Of a stretch of 64,000 nt of DNA, positions 51,501-63,791 are shown in pieces. The notes below the pieces were generated by a model, which was given only the letters and a program-made list of their open reading frames with translations, had not been told where the DNA came from and searched no databases. This DNA is from Batillaria attramentaria. Lineage: Eukaryota; Mollusca; Gastropoda; Batillariidae. Numbering within the stretch: position 1 is the stretch's first letter; each line of letters begins with the position of its first letter. The DNA lies in NCBI GenBank assembly GCA_018292915.2, contig JACVVK020000152.1, positions 1,026,001 through 1,090,000 on the forward strand, read 5' to 3'. The position numbers and the translations under genes were made by a program.

Positions 51501-54500
51501 CCCTCTCGAGAAGAAGAAGAAGAATATGGGTATTTAAGGGACACCATCCCTCTCGAGAAGAAGAAGAAGAATATGGGTATTTAAGGGACACCATCCCTCT
51601 CGAGAAGAAGAAGAAGAATATGGGTATTTAAGGGACACCATCCCTCTCGAGAAGAAGAAGAAGAATATGGGTATTTAAGGGACACCATCCCTCTCGAGAA
51701 GAAGAAGAAGAAGAAGAATATGGGTATTTAAGGGACACCATCCCTCTCGAGAAGAAGAAGAAGAATATGGGTATTTAAGGGACACCATCCCTCTCGAGAA
51801 GAAGAAGAAGAATATGGGTATTTAAGGGACACCATCCCTCTCGAGAAGAAGAAGAAGAATATGGGTATTTAAGGGACACCATCCCTCTCGAGAAGAAGAA
51901 GAAGAATATGGGTATTTAAGGGACACCATCCCTCTCGAGAAGAAGAAGAAGAATATGGGTATTTAAGGGACACCATCCCTCTCGAGAAGAAGAAGAAGAA
52001 TATGGGTATTTAAGGGACACCATCCCTCTCGAGAAGAAGAAGAAGAATATGGGTATTTAAGGGACACCATCCCTCTCGAGAAGAAGAAGAAGAATATGGG
52101 TATTTAAGGGACACCATCCCTCTCGAGAAGAAGAAGAAGAATATGGGTATTTAAGGGACACCATCCCTCTCGAGAAGAAGAAGAAGAATATGGGTATTTA
52201 AGGGACACCATCTCTCTCTCGAGAAGAAGAAGAATATGGGTATTTAAGGGACACCATCTCTCTCTCGAGAAGAAGAAGAATATGGGTATTTAAGGGACAC
52301 CATCTCTCTCTCGAGAAGAAGAAGAATATGGGTATTTAAGGGACACCATCTCTCTCTCGAGAAGAAGAAGAATATGGGTATTTAAGGGACACCATCTCTC
52401 TCTCGAGAAGAAGAAGAATATGGGTATTTAAGGGACACCATCTCTCTCTCGAGAAGAAGAAGAATATGGGTATTTAAGGGACACCATCTCTCTCTCGAGA
52501 AGAAGAAGAATATGGGTATTTAAGGGACACCATCTCTCTCTCGAGAAGAAGAAGAATATGGGTATTTAAGGGACACCATCCCTCTCGAGAAGAAGAAGAA
52601 GAATATGGGTATTTAAGGGACACCATCTCTCTCTCGAGAAGAAGAAGAATATGGGTATTTAAGGGACACCATCCCTCTCGAGAAGAAGAAGAAGAATATG
52701 GGTATTTAAGGGACACCATCTCTCTCTCGAGAAGAAGAAGAATATGGGTATTTAAGGGACACCATCCCTCTCGAGAAGAAGAAGAAGAATATGGGTATTT
52801 AAGGGACACCATCCCTCTCGAGAAGAAGAAGAAGAATATGGGTATTTAAGGGACACCATCTCTCTCTCGAGAAGAAGAAGAATATGGGTATTTAAGGGAC
52901 ACCATCTCTCTCTCTCGAGAAGAAGAATATGGGTATTTAAGGGACACCATCTCTCTCTCGAGAAGAAGAAGAATATGGGTATTTAAGGGACACCATCTCT
53001 CTCTCGAGAAGAAGAAGAATATGGGTATTTAAGGGACACCATCTCTCTCTCGAGAAGAAGAAGAATATGGGTATTTAAGGGACACCATCCCTCTCGAGAA
53101 GAAGAAGAAGAATATGGGTATTTAAGGGACACCATCTCTCTCTCGAGAAGAAGAAGAATATGGGTATTTAAGGGACACCATCCCTCTCGAGAAGAAGAAG
53201 AAGAATATGGGTATTTAAGGGACACCATCTCTCTCTCGAGAAGAAGAAGAATATGGGTATTTAAGGGACACCATCCCTCTCGAGAAGAAGAAGAAGAATA
53301 TGGGTATTTAAGGGACACCATCCCTCTCGAGAAGAAGAAGAAGAATATGGGTATTTAAGGGACACCATCCCTCTCGAGAAGAAGAAGAAGAATATGGGTA
53401 TTTAAGGGACACCATCCCTCTCGAGAAGAAGAAGAAGAATATGGGTATTTAAGGGACACCATCCCTCTCGAGAAGAAGAAGAAGAATATGGGTATTTAAG
53501 GGACACCATCCCTCTCGAGAAGAAGAAGAAGAATATGGGTATTTAAGGGACACCATCCCTCTCGAGAAGAAGAAGAAGAATATGGGTATTTAAGGGACAC
53601 CATCCCTCTCGAGAAGAAGAAGAAGAATATGGGTATTTAAGGGACACCATCCCTCTCGAGAAGAAGAAGAAGAATATGGGTATTTAAGGGACACCATCCC
53701 TCTCGAGAAGAAGAAGAAGAATATGGGTATTTAAGGGACACCATCCCTCTCGAGAAGAAGAAGAAGAATATGGGTATTTAAGGGACACCATCTCTCTCGA
53801 GAAGAAAGAAGAAGAATATGGGTATGTAAGGGACACCATCTCTCTCTCTCGAGAAGAAGAATATGGGTATTTAAGGGGACACCATCTCTCTCGAGAAGAA
53901 GAATATGGGTATTTAAGGGACACCATCTCTCTCTCGAGAAGAAGAAGAATATGGGTATGTAAGGGACACCATCTCTCTCTCGAGAAGAAGAAGAATATGG
54001 GTATTTAAGGGACACCATCTCTCTCTCAAGAAGAAGAAGAATATGGGTATTTAAGGGACACCATCCCTCTCGAGAAGAAGAAGAAGAAGAAGAATATGGG
54101 TATTTAAGGGACACCATCCCTCTCGAGAAGAAGAAGAAGAATATGGGTATTTAAGGGACACCATCCCTCTCGAGAAGAAGAAGAAGAATATGGGTATTTA
54201 AGGGACACCATCTCTCTCTCAAGAAGAAGAAGAATATGGGTATTTAAGGGACACCATCCCTCTCGAGAAGAAGAAGAAGAATATGGGTATTTAAGGGACA
54301 CCATCCCTCTCGAGAAGAAGAAGAAGAATATGGGTATTTAAGGGACACCATCCCTCTCGAGAAGAAGAAGAAGAATATGGGTATTTAAGGGACACCATCC
54401 CTCTCGAGAAGAAGAAGAAGAATATGGGTATTTAAGGGACACCATCCCTCTCGAGAAGAAGAAGAAGAATATGGGTATTTAAGGGACACCATCCCTCTCG

Positions 54501-57500
54501 AGAAGAAGAAGAAGAATATGGGTATTTAAGGGACACCATCCCTCTCGAGAAGAAGAAGAAGAATATGGGTATGTAAGGGACACCATCCCTCTCGAGAAGA
54601 AGAAGAAGAATATGGGTATTTAAGGGACACCATCTCTCTCTCAAGAAGAAGAAGAATATGGGTATTTAAGGGACACCATCCCTCTCGAGAAGAAGAAGAA
54701 GAAGAAGAATATGGGTATTTAAGGGACACCATCCCTCTCGAGAAGAAGAAGAAGAATATGGGTATTTAAGGGACACCGTCCCTCTCTCGAGAAGAAGAAG
54801 AATATGGGTATTTAAGGGACACCAGTCCCTCCTCGAGAAGAAGAAGAAGAATATGGGTATTTAAGGGACACCATCCCTCTCGAGAAGAAGAAGAAGAATA
54901 TGGGTATTTAAGGGACACCATCCCTCTCGAGAAGAAGAAGAAGAATATGGGTATTTTAAGGGACACCATCCCTCTCGAGAAGAAGAAGAAGAATATGGGT
55001 ATTTAAGGGACACCATCCCTCTCGAGAAGAAGAAGAAGAATATGGGTATTTAAGGGACACCATCCCTCTCGAGAAGAAGAAGAAGAATATGGGTATTTAA
55101 GGGACACCATCCCTCTCGAGAAGAAGAAGAAGAATATGGGTATTTAAGGGACACCATCCCTCTCGAGAAGAAGAAGAAGAATATGGGTATTTAAGGGACA
55201 CCATCCCTCTCGAGAAGAAGAAGAAGAATATGGGTATTTAAGGGACACCATCCCTCTCGAGAAGAAGAAGAAGAATATGGGTATTTAAGGGACACCATCC
55301 CTCTCGAGAAGAAGAAGAAGAATATGGGTATTTAAGGGACACCATCCCTCTCGAGAAGAAGAAGAAGAATATGGGTATTTAAGGGACACCATCCCTCTCG
55401 AGAAGAAGAAGAAGAATATGGGTATTTAAGGGACACCATCCCTCTCGAGAAGAAGAAGAAGAATATGGGTATTTAAGGGACACCATCCCTCTCGAGAAGA
55501 AGAAGAAGAATATGGGTATTTAAGGGACACCATCCCTCTCGAGAAGAAGAAGAAGAATATGGGTATTTAAGGGACACCATCCCTCTCGAGAAGAAGAAGA
55601 AGAATATGGGTATTTAAGGGGACACCATCCCTCTCGAGAAGAAGAAGAAGAATATGGGTATTTAAGGGACACCATCCCTCTCGAGAAGAAGAAGAAGAAT
55701 ATGGGTATTTAAGGGACACCATCCCTCTCGAGAAGAAGAAGAAGAATATGGGTATTTAAGGGACACCATCCCTCTCGAGAAGAAGAAGAAGAATATGGGT
55801 ATTTAAGGGACACCATCCCTCTCGAGAAGAAGAAGAAGAATATGGGTATTTAAGGGACACCATCCCTCTCGAGAAGAAGAAGAAGAATATGGGTATTTAA
55901 GGGACACCATCCCTCTCGAGAAGAAGAAGAAGAATATGGGTATTAAGGGACACCATCCCTCTCGAGAAGAAGAAGAAGAATATGGGTATTTAAGGGACAC
56001 CATCCCTCTCGAGAAGAAGAAGAAGAATATGGGTATTTAAGGGACACCATCCCTCTCGAGAAGAAGAAGAAGAATATGGGTATTTAAGGGACACCATCCC
56101 TCTCGAGAAGAAGAAGAAGAATATGGGTATTTAAGGGACACCATCCCTCTCGAGAAGAAGAAGAAGAATATGGGTATTTAAGGGACACCCATCCCTCTCG
56201 AGAAGAAGAAGAAGAATATGGGTATTTAAGGGACACCATCCCTCTCGAGAAGAAGAAGAAGAATATGGGTATTTAAGGGACACCATCCCTCTCGAGAAGA
56301 AGAAGAAGAATATGGGTATTTAAGGGACACCATCCCTCTCGAGAAGAAGAAGAAGAATATGGGTATTTAAGGGACACCATCCCTCTCGAGAAGAAGAAGA
56401 AGAATATGGGTATTTAAGGGACACCATCCCTCTCGAGAAGAAGAAGAAGAATATGGGTATTTAAGGGACACCATCCCTCTCGAGAAGAAGAAGAAGAATA
56501 TGGGTATTTAAGGGACACCATCCCTCTCGAGAAGAAGAAGAAGAATATGGGTATTTAAGGGACACCATCCCCTCTCGAGAAGAAGAAGAAGAATATGGGT
56601 ATTTAAGGGACACCATCCCTCTCGAGAAGAAGAAGAAGAATATGGGTATTTAAGGGACACCATCCCTCTCGAGAAGAAGAAGAAGAATATGGGTATTTAA
56701 GGGACACCATCCCTCTCGAGAAGAAGAAGAAGAATATGGGTATTTAAGGGACACCATCCCTCTCGAGAAGAAGAAGAAGAATATGGGTATTTAAGGGACA
56801 CCATCCCTCTCGAGAAGAAGAAGAAGAATATGGGTATTTAAGGGACACCATCCCTCTCGAGAAGAAGAAGAAGAATATGGGTATTTAAGGGACACCATCC
56901 CCTCTCGAGAAGAAGAAGAAGAATATGGGTATTAAGGGACACCATCCCTCTCGAGAAGAAGAAGAAGAATATGGGTATTTAAGGGACACCATCCCTCTCG
57001 AGAAGAAGAAGAAGAATATGGGTATTTAAGGGACACCATCCCTCTCGAGAAGAAGAAGAAGAATATGGGTATTTAAGGGACACCATCCCTCTCGAGAAGA
57101 AGAAGAAGAATATGGGTATTTAAGGGACACCATCCCTCTCGAGAAGAAGAAGAAGAATATGGGTATTTAAGGGACACCATCCCTCTCGAGAAGAAGAAGA
57201 AGAATATGGGTATTTAAGGGACACATCCCTCTCGAGAAGAAGAAGAAGAATATGGGTATTTAAGGGACACCATCCCTCTCGAGAAGAAGAAGAAGAATAT
57301 GGGTATTTAAGGGACACCATCCCTCTCGAGAAGAAGAAGAAGAATATGGGTATTTAAGGGACACCATCCCTCTCGAGAAGAAGAAGAAGAATATGGGTAT
57401 TTAAGGGACACCATCCCTCTCGAGAAGAAGAAGAAGAATATGGGTATTTAAGGGACACCATCCCTCTCGAGAAGAAGAAGAAGAATATGGGTATTTAAGG

Positions 57501-60304
57501 GACACCATCCCTCTCGAGAAGAAGAAGAAGAATATGGGTATTTAAGGGGACACCATCCCTCTCGAGAAGAAGAAGAAGAATATGGGTATTTAAGGGACAC
57601 CATCCCTCTCGAGAAGAAGAAGAAGAATATGGGTATTTAAGGGACACCATCCCTCTCGAGAAGAAGAGAAGAATATGGGTATTTAAGGGACACCATCCCT
57701 CTCGAGAAGAAGAAGAAGAATATGGGTATTTAAGGGACACCATCCCTCTCGAGAAGAAGAAGAAGAATATGGGTATTTAAGGGACACCATCCCTCTCGAG
57801 AAGAAGAAGAAAGAATATGGGTATTTAAGGGACACCATCCCTCTCGAGAAGAAGAAGAAGAATATGGGTATTTAAGGGACACCATCCCTCTCGAGAAGAA
57901 GAAGAAGAATATGGGTATTTAAGGGACACCATCCCTCTCGAGAAGAAGAAGAAGAATATGGGTATTTAAGGGACACCATCCCTCTCGAGAAGAAGAAGAA
58001 AGAGAATTAATATGGGTATTTAAGGGACACCATCCCTCTCGAGAAGAAGAAGAAGAATATGGGTATTTAAGGGACACCATCCCTCTCGAGAAGAAGAAGA
58101 AGAATATGGGTATTTAAGGGACACCATCCCTCTCGAGAAGAAGAAGAAGAATATGGGTATTTAAGGGACACCATCCCTCTCGAGAAGAAGAAGAAGAATA
58201 TGGGTATTTAAGGGACACCAATCCCTCTCGAGAAGAAGAAGAAGAATATGGGTATTTAAGGGACACCATCCCTCTCGAGAAGAAGAAGAAGAATATGGGT
58301 ATTTAAGGGACACCATCCCTCTCGAGAAGGAAGAAGAAGAATATGGGTATTTAAGGGACACCATCCCTCTCGAGAAGAAGAAGAAGAATATGGGTATTTA
58401 AGGGGACACCATCCCTCTCGAGAAGAAGAAGAAGAATATGGGTATTTAAGGGACACCATCCCTCTCGAGAAGAAGAAGAAGAATATGGGTATTTAAGGGA
58501 CACCATCCCCTCTCGAGAAGAAGAAGAAGAATATGGGTATTTAAGGGACACATCCCTCTCGAGAAGAGAAGAAATATGGATTTACTGGACACCATCCCTC
58601 TCGAGAAGAAGAGAAGAATATGGGTATTTAAGGGACACCATCCCTCTCGAGAAGAAGAAGATAGAATATGGGTATTTAAGGGACACCATCCCTCTCGAGA
58701 AGAAGAAGAAGAATATGGGTATTTAAGGGACACCATCCCTCTCGAGAAGAAGAAGAAGAATATGGGTATTTAAGGGACACCATCCCTCTCGAGAAGAAGA
58801 AGAAGAATATGGGTATTTAAGGGACACCATCCCTCTCGAGAAGAAGAAGAAGAATATGGGTATTTAAGGGACACCATCCCTCTCGAGAAGAAGAAGAAGA
58901 ATATGGGTATTTAAGGGACACCATCCCTCTCGAGAAGAAGAAGAAGAATATGGGTATTTAAGGGACACCATCCCTCTCGAGAAGAAGAAGAAGAATATGG
59001 GTATTTAAGGGACACCATCCCTCTCGAGAAGAAGAAGAAGAATATGGGTATTTAAGGGACACCATCCCTCTCGAGAAGAAGAAGAAGAATATGGGTATTT
59101 AAGGGACACCATCCCTCTCGAGAAGAAGAAGAAGAATATGGGTATTTAAGGGACACCATCCCTCTCGAGAAGAAGAAGAAGAATATGGGTATTTAAGGGA
59201 CACCATCCCTCTCGAGAGAAGAAGAGAAATATGGGTATTTAAGGGACACCACTCCCTCTCGAGAAGAAGAAGAAGAATAGGGTATTTAAGGGACACCATC
59301 CCTCTCGAGAAGAAGAAGAAGAATATGGGTATTTAAGGGACACCATCCCTCTCGAGAAGAAGAAGAAGGAATATGGGTATTTAAGGGACACCATCCCTCT
59401 CGAGAAGAAGAAGAAGAATATGGGTATTTAAGGGACACCATCCCTCTCGAGAAGAAGAAGAAGAATATGGGTATTTAAGGGACACCATCCCTCTCGAGAA
59501 GAAGAAGAAGGAATATGGGTATTTAAGGGACACCATCCCTCTCGAGAAGAAGAAGAAGAATATGGGTATTTAAGGGGACACCATCCCTCTCGAGAAGAAG
59601 AAGAAGAATATGGGTATTTAAGGGACACCATCCCATCTCGAGAAGAAGAAGAAGAATATGGGTATTTAAGGGACACCATCCCTCTCGAGAAGAGAAGAAG
59701 AAGAATATGGGTATTTAAGGGACACCATCCCTCTCGAGAAGAAGAAGAAGAATATGGGTATCTTAAGGGACACCATCCCTCTCGAGAAGAAGAAGAAGAA
59801 TATGGGTATTTAAGGGACACCATCCCTCTCGCGAGAAGAAGAAGAATATGGGTATGTAAGGGACACCATCTCTCTCTCGAGAAGAAGAAGAATATGGGTA
59901 TTTAAGGGACACCATCTCTCTCTCAAGAAGAAGAAGAATATGGGTATTTAAGGGACACCATCCCTCTCGAGAAGAAGAAGAAGAAGAAGAATATGGGTAT
60001 TTAAGGGACACCATCCCTCTCGAGAAGAAGAAGAAGAATATGGGTATTTAAGGGACACCATCCCTCTCGAGAAGAAGAAGAAGAATATGGGTATTTAAGG
60101 GACACCATCCCTCTCGAGAAGAAGAAGAAGAATATGGGTATTTAAGGGACACCATCCCTCTCGAGAAGAAGAAGAAGAATATGGGTATTTAAGGGACACC
60201 ATCCCTCTCGAGAAGAAGAAGAAGAATATGGGTATTTAAGGGACACCATCCCTCTCGAGAAGAAGAAGAAGAATATGGGTATTTAAGGGACACCATCTCT
60301 CTCG
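48580..60304 (+). repeat. Large satellite array, 46/47-bp unit, about 250 copies
   Basis: The unit consists of GAGAAGAAGAAG(AAG)AAT, ATGGGTATTTAAGGGACACC and AT(C/T)(C/T)CTCTCTC. One class has ATCCCTCTCGAG with four AAG (47 bp); the other has ATCTCTCTCTCGAG with three AAG (46 bp). Nearly every unit contains CTCGAG. Variant blocks recur in order: about 50.40-51.36 kb matches 53.78-54.73 kb (offset 3,373), with a third partial copy at 59.83-60.01 kb; the 49.15-49.49 pattern recurs at 52.47 and 52.98. Minus-strand frames (MVSLKYPYSSS-type) are by-products of the repeat. Confidence 0.98.
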
Positions 60305-60425
60305 CAAGAGCTCAAGGGGCCTTACAATCAACACACACATTCACTCACCCAGAAACACACACAACATGCCTCCACACATACATCTAGAAACACATAATGT
60401 GCAGCACCATACACCTGCCACCGGC

Positions 60426-60429
<4 letters not shown>

Positions 60430-60465
<36 letters not shown>
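60430..60465 (+). repeat. (CA)n microsatellite
   Basis: A short CA run in the unique DNA just beyond the satellite. Confidence 0.9.
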
Positions 60466-60467
<2 letters not shown>

Positions 60468-60629
60468 AAACGGCCAGCAAGATCATGTGATGATGTGGCA
60501 ACAGCTATTGGATGAGGACAGTGAAGAGGTGCGTTTTCAGATTTTGCTTTATGGATGGTTTAGTGTCTGATAGATGCCGGGAGATCATTCCAACATGTCG
60601 GGCCCTGGAATGAAAATCTAAGTTGTTTA

Positions 60630-60775
60630 CTATGATAGAGCGTCGTACTTTCAATGCTCAGGTCGTTATGCCAAACCCGGCTGGGAGCTGTAATATTTGT
60701 GTTGGATTTCTCCTTGCTGCCCTGCCATTGACATCACCCGAATTTGGTGGAAAAGGCCGTTAAACCTGCCCTGCC
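60630..60775 (+). repeat. SINE family 1, degenerate
   Basis: 'tagagcgtcgtactttcaatgctcaggtcgt', 'cccggctggg' and 'ggtggaaaaggccgttaaac' occur in family order with many substitutions. Confidence 0.65.
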
Positions 60776-61739
60776 GGCCGCTTCAGTCTAAGGGAAGTAA
60801 CCTCTCTTTAGTCTTCCCCACTCTCTGGGGCACAGAGTCTTTCAGTGGAAAGTGGGGAAATGGCGCTCACTGCGCTACCGTGACGGGCCTAAATTGTCTC
60901 GGCGCTCTCAAACACAAGGTCACGCACTATGTCATCCTTGACCAGCTTTGAACCCAGAAGGATCCTCAATGGCGCAAGTGATGGCAGGCTGTCTTCAGAG
61001 TGAAAGTAGGCGTGTTTCTGAATCAGAGACATACATAACATGTCTCTGTCTGAATGGACAGATCTATATTACATTCAGTCCTAGAGCACGGGTGTGTATG
61101 CTTTTGTAATCGTCTCTTATTCCACCACAAGGCAGGTACGTGATCGTCTGCAACGTGCAATAATACTTGCCATATGTAGAGTGCAGCACCTTTGCCTGTC
61201 AGAGTGCAACCCCCTTGCCGTTTACTCACATCCTGTTGGATCAGTGTACCACGTAAACAGTGCCATCAAAGCCCAACAATAATCAGTTGTCCGCTGGCAA
61301 AGATTTTGCCCAAACGAAAAGTGGTCGGATATCAAGACTTCGTTTCAAATCGAATCATATGACACACAAGTCTTCGCTTTTCTATAAAAAAAATTTCGCC
61401 ATTTTTGAAAATGGCGCTGGCTGTAAGCAGTCACATTTTCACGCCCCGCCGAGAAGGGACTGCACTCTGGAGTCTAAGTCTTCCCTCAAACTTAAACAGC
61501 TTGTTGCCTCCCTTCAGGCACAGAGTGAGGCGAACGAACTATGAAAGAGATCACTGTATCAGTGTATATTCACTGTGTGTATACTTGTGTGTATCCGGTC
61601 TGATGCTGCTTCTACTGAGCTTTTCTGAGGGAGTTAAGACATCCAGTATTTCCAGTCGCAGTTTGCGTTTCGGTAAAAACAGAGACAGAATGATTAAAAA
61701 GGACCGTTTACCAAGCAGAACCCGACTTGTACTAAAAAC

Positions 61740-62057
61740 GACTAATTAGACATAAGTTGTTTCTTGTCGGGTGTCGGTTGGCTTCGACTGTGATGGAGTT
61801 CTGTGCACCTCTGCTGTTGTGCTGCTGCTGTGATGTGAAGTGATGTGGGGTGTAGTGTTGTAATTTATAGTGATGCAATATGTGATAGATGGCAGCTCAC
61901 TGTTTTAGGTGTGAGTGTGCGAGTACGTAAGTAGGTGGAGTGGATGTGTATGGCCATATGAGTGAGTGTTGGGCATGTTTTATGTTTTATGAGACCACAA
62001 AGCAATGTTCCACTGTTGGCCGGAAATTTAATAAATTTCTTATGTCTTATGTCTTAA
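61740..62057 (+). repeat. Probable LINE 3' end
   Basis: G/T-rich DNA ends 'ggaaatttaataaatttcttatgtcttatgtctta', the form of many non-LTR 3' termini. The upstream frames at 61100-61740 have no recognisable reverse-transcriptase motif. Confidence 0.4.
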
Positions 62058-62119
62058 ACGTCACTACAATCTAAAGGTGTGTATCTGCTCGTGTAAGGAA
62101 CGAGAGCAATCATCGTGGA

Positions 62120-62320
62120 ACCTTTTGAGGGTGGGTGTGGGTTGGATTGGGCGTTTGAGAGTTTAACGTCCTTTTCCACCGCGTATAGGTGATATCGGAA
62201 GACGGGGCAACGACGAAGAAAAAGGCCAGCGCAAATGTTTGCCAGGAATCGAACTCACGACCCGAGCATCGAAAGTCCAACGTTCTACCATCCGGCTGCC
62301 CAAGCTCGGCCTAGCAACGG
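62120..62320 (-). mobile_element. SINE family 1, minus, diverged
   Basis: Tail 'agtttaacgtccttttccacc' to head 'ctaccatccggctgcc'; part of the 'ccccagcc' region is missing. Confidence 0.75.
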
Positions 62321-62479
62321 AAAAGGGTCGAATATTTTGATTAACCACAGCCCCCTCCCCCCCCCCCCACACACACACACCCATCCCCCCCTCCCCCCTC
62401 GTATATATGGATACGTGCCTTTACTCATCAAAGGACAGATTATTGAATAAGAGACGACTGCCACATCCTTGACCGCTGA

Positions 62480-62720
62480 GATTGAGTCAGGCTGATGCGT
62501 TTACGCACAGGCCACAACCGACTGAACGCCCGCATGCACAGGAAGATGAAGCTGGCGCCTACCGACACCAACATACCCGGGTGGCGAAGACGACCAGACT
62601 ACAGACTACTTGTTCTACAACAGTACCGGCTACTTCAACAGCTGAGACATGAAGTAGGGCCAGCAGTAACTCCACTACTGACACTCCAAGCTCTATGGAA
62701 ACAGAGACGAGCTGAATGAA
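62480..62720 (+). pseudogene. LINE C-terminal fragment
   Basis: LRLRTGHNRLNARMHRKMKL followed by APTDT matches the RLRTGH region also seen (minus strand) at about 32.0 kb. After that, deletions and frameshifts remove the CxCG...H..C zinc motif. Confidence 0.6.
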
Positions 62721-62789
62721 ACGACATCATTTATGTCACTATCCGGCCTGACGGTGTAAATGGCGAAGGACAAGAAGAAGAAAAAGAAG

Positions 62790-62960
62790 AGTGGGTGGGT
62801 ATTTGGGGGTTTAACGTCCTTTTCCACCACATAGGGTGATATCAAAGACGGGGCAACGATGAAAAAGCCAGCACAAATATTTGGCCCCAGCCGGGATCGA
62901 ACTCACGACCCGGCCGAGCATTAGAAGTCCAACGCTCTACAATTCGACCACCCCGGCTCC
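62790..62960 (-). mobile_element. SINE family 1, minus, in a GAA tract
   Basis: A full element flanked by GAAGAAG-type sequence on both sides (62769-62787 and 62967-62992), which hides its target duplication. Confidence 0.85.
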
Positions 62961-63037
62961 CCTAGAAGAAGAAGAAGAAGAAGAAGAAGAAGACCACGAT
63001 AATTATGAGGTACGATAGATGTGAAAGAAGCTGTCAC

Positions 63038-63121
63038 CTGCACTACGAGGACCCCCGCCGCAATGCCGATGACGATACCCGAGTCCACGAGGGCGTAATC
63101 CCAAATCTCGTCGTAACAACC
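63038..63121 (-). CDS. Tetraspanin-type penultimate exon (partial gene)
   Basis: On the minus strand an acceptor (tttcttgcag) opens exactly 84 bases that read through as 28 codons before a GTGACA donor. The peptide starts GCYDEIWDY and continues into a hydrophobic run, IVIGIAAGVLVV, ending in Gln. This matches the end of the large extracellular loop (GCY/GC motif) plus the fourth membrane span of tetraspanins, which typically lie on an 84-base phase-0 exon. No flanking exons were recognised: upstream ones would lie beyond 63.2 kb or outside the window, and the short C-terminal exon was not found between 60.3 and 63.0 kb. It could be a genuine exon with long introns or an isolated remnant. Confidence 0.6.
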
Positions 63122-63124
63122 CTG

Positions 63125-63690
63125 CAAGAAACAACAAGTCTACAATCAGAACAACGCCGCAAAGTGTACAATATACAAACTGGTCGATTTTGCAGATTAA
63201 AGGTACATCTCTTCAGCCTACTCTATTGAAGTTTCTGCAAATCATCAGTTTAACCGCCTCAGTATAGATAGGAAGCGAGACTGTTAAAGGGACAAAGCGG
63301 TCTATGTTTCCTGCCCATATAGGAAGAAAAAAAAAAGTCTGCCGTATTTTCACCCCATTCCGCTGAACACGGATTAACCTGCGCCGTAGGTCGTGGGTAC
63401 AACTGCACCCACACTTAGTCAATAAAGATTGTTGAAGTGCTCACCAAAACGTGTGTAGGTTGTGTGTATAAATAAACAAGTAAATAAACAACAAAAACCT
63501 TGTATACCCTCCCCGTACATCGTAGGTGAAAAGAAGGGAAAAAAACTAAATCTAACTGGCATTTTTTTTTTTCAAAAGAGAACACTCTAGTAGGAACACA
63601 ATCAGGTTACCACGGCCTCTCGGCACAGACTCAGCATCCGTTTGCAATCAAAGCATACGTAACTACATCAGAATACTATAAAGCTTTTAG
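63125..63690. other. No feature seen upstream of the tetraspanin-type exon
   Basis: Searched on the minus strand for a preceding tetraspanin exon with the CCG loop motif. None was recognised. Confidence 0.5.
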
Positions 63691-63694
63691 ATAG

Positions 63695-63745
63695 CAAGAG
63701 AGAGAGAGAGAGAGAGAGAGAGATCAACGAATCTGAAACTTAAGT

Positions 63746-63790
<45 letters not shown>
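63695..63790 (+). repeat. (GA)n and (CA)n microsatellites
   Basis: GA at 63700-63722 and CA at 63750-63789. Confidence 0.9.

Positions 63791-63791
<1 letters not shown>

Noticed and set aside
48444..60014. Many minus-strand ORFs of 65-130 aa (SLKYPYSSS/EGWCPLNTH) and one plus-strand frame
   Set aside because: They are translations of the 46/47-bp satellite, break with every unit-length change and show no start or splice context.
48580..60304. CRISPR-like regular repeats
   Set aside because: Units abut directly without unique spacers, and the setting is eukaryotic. It is a satellite.
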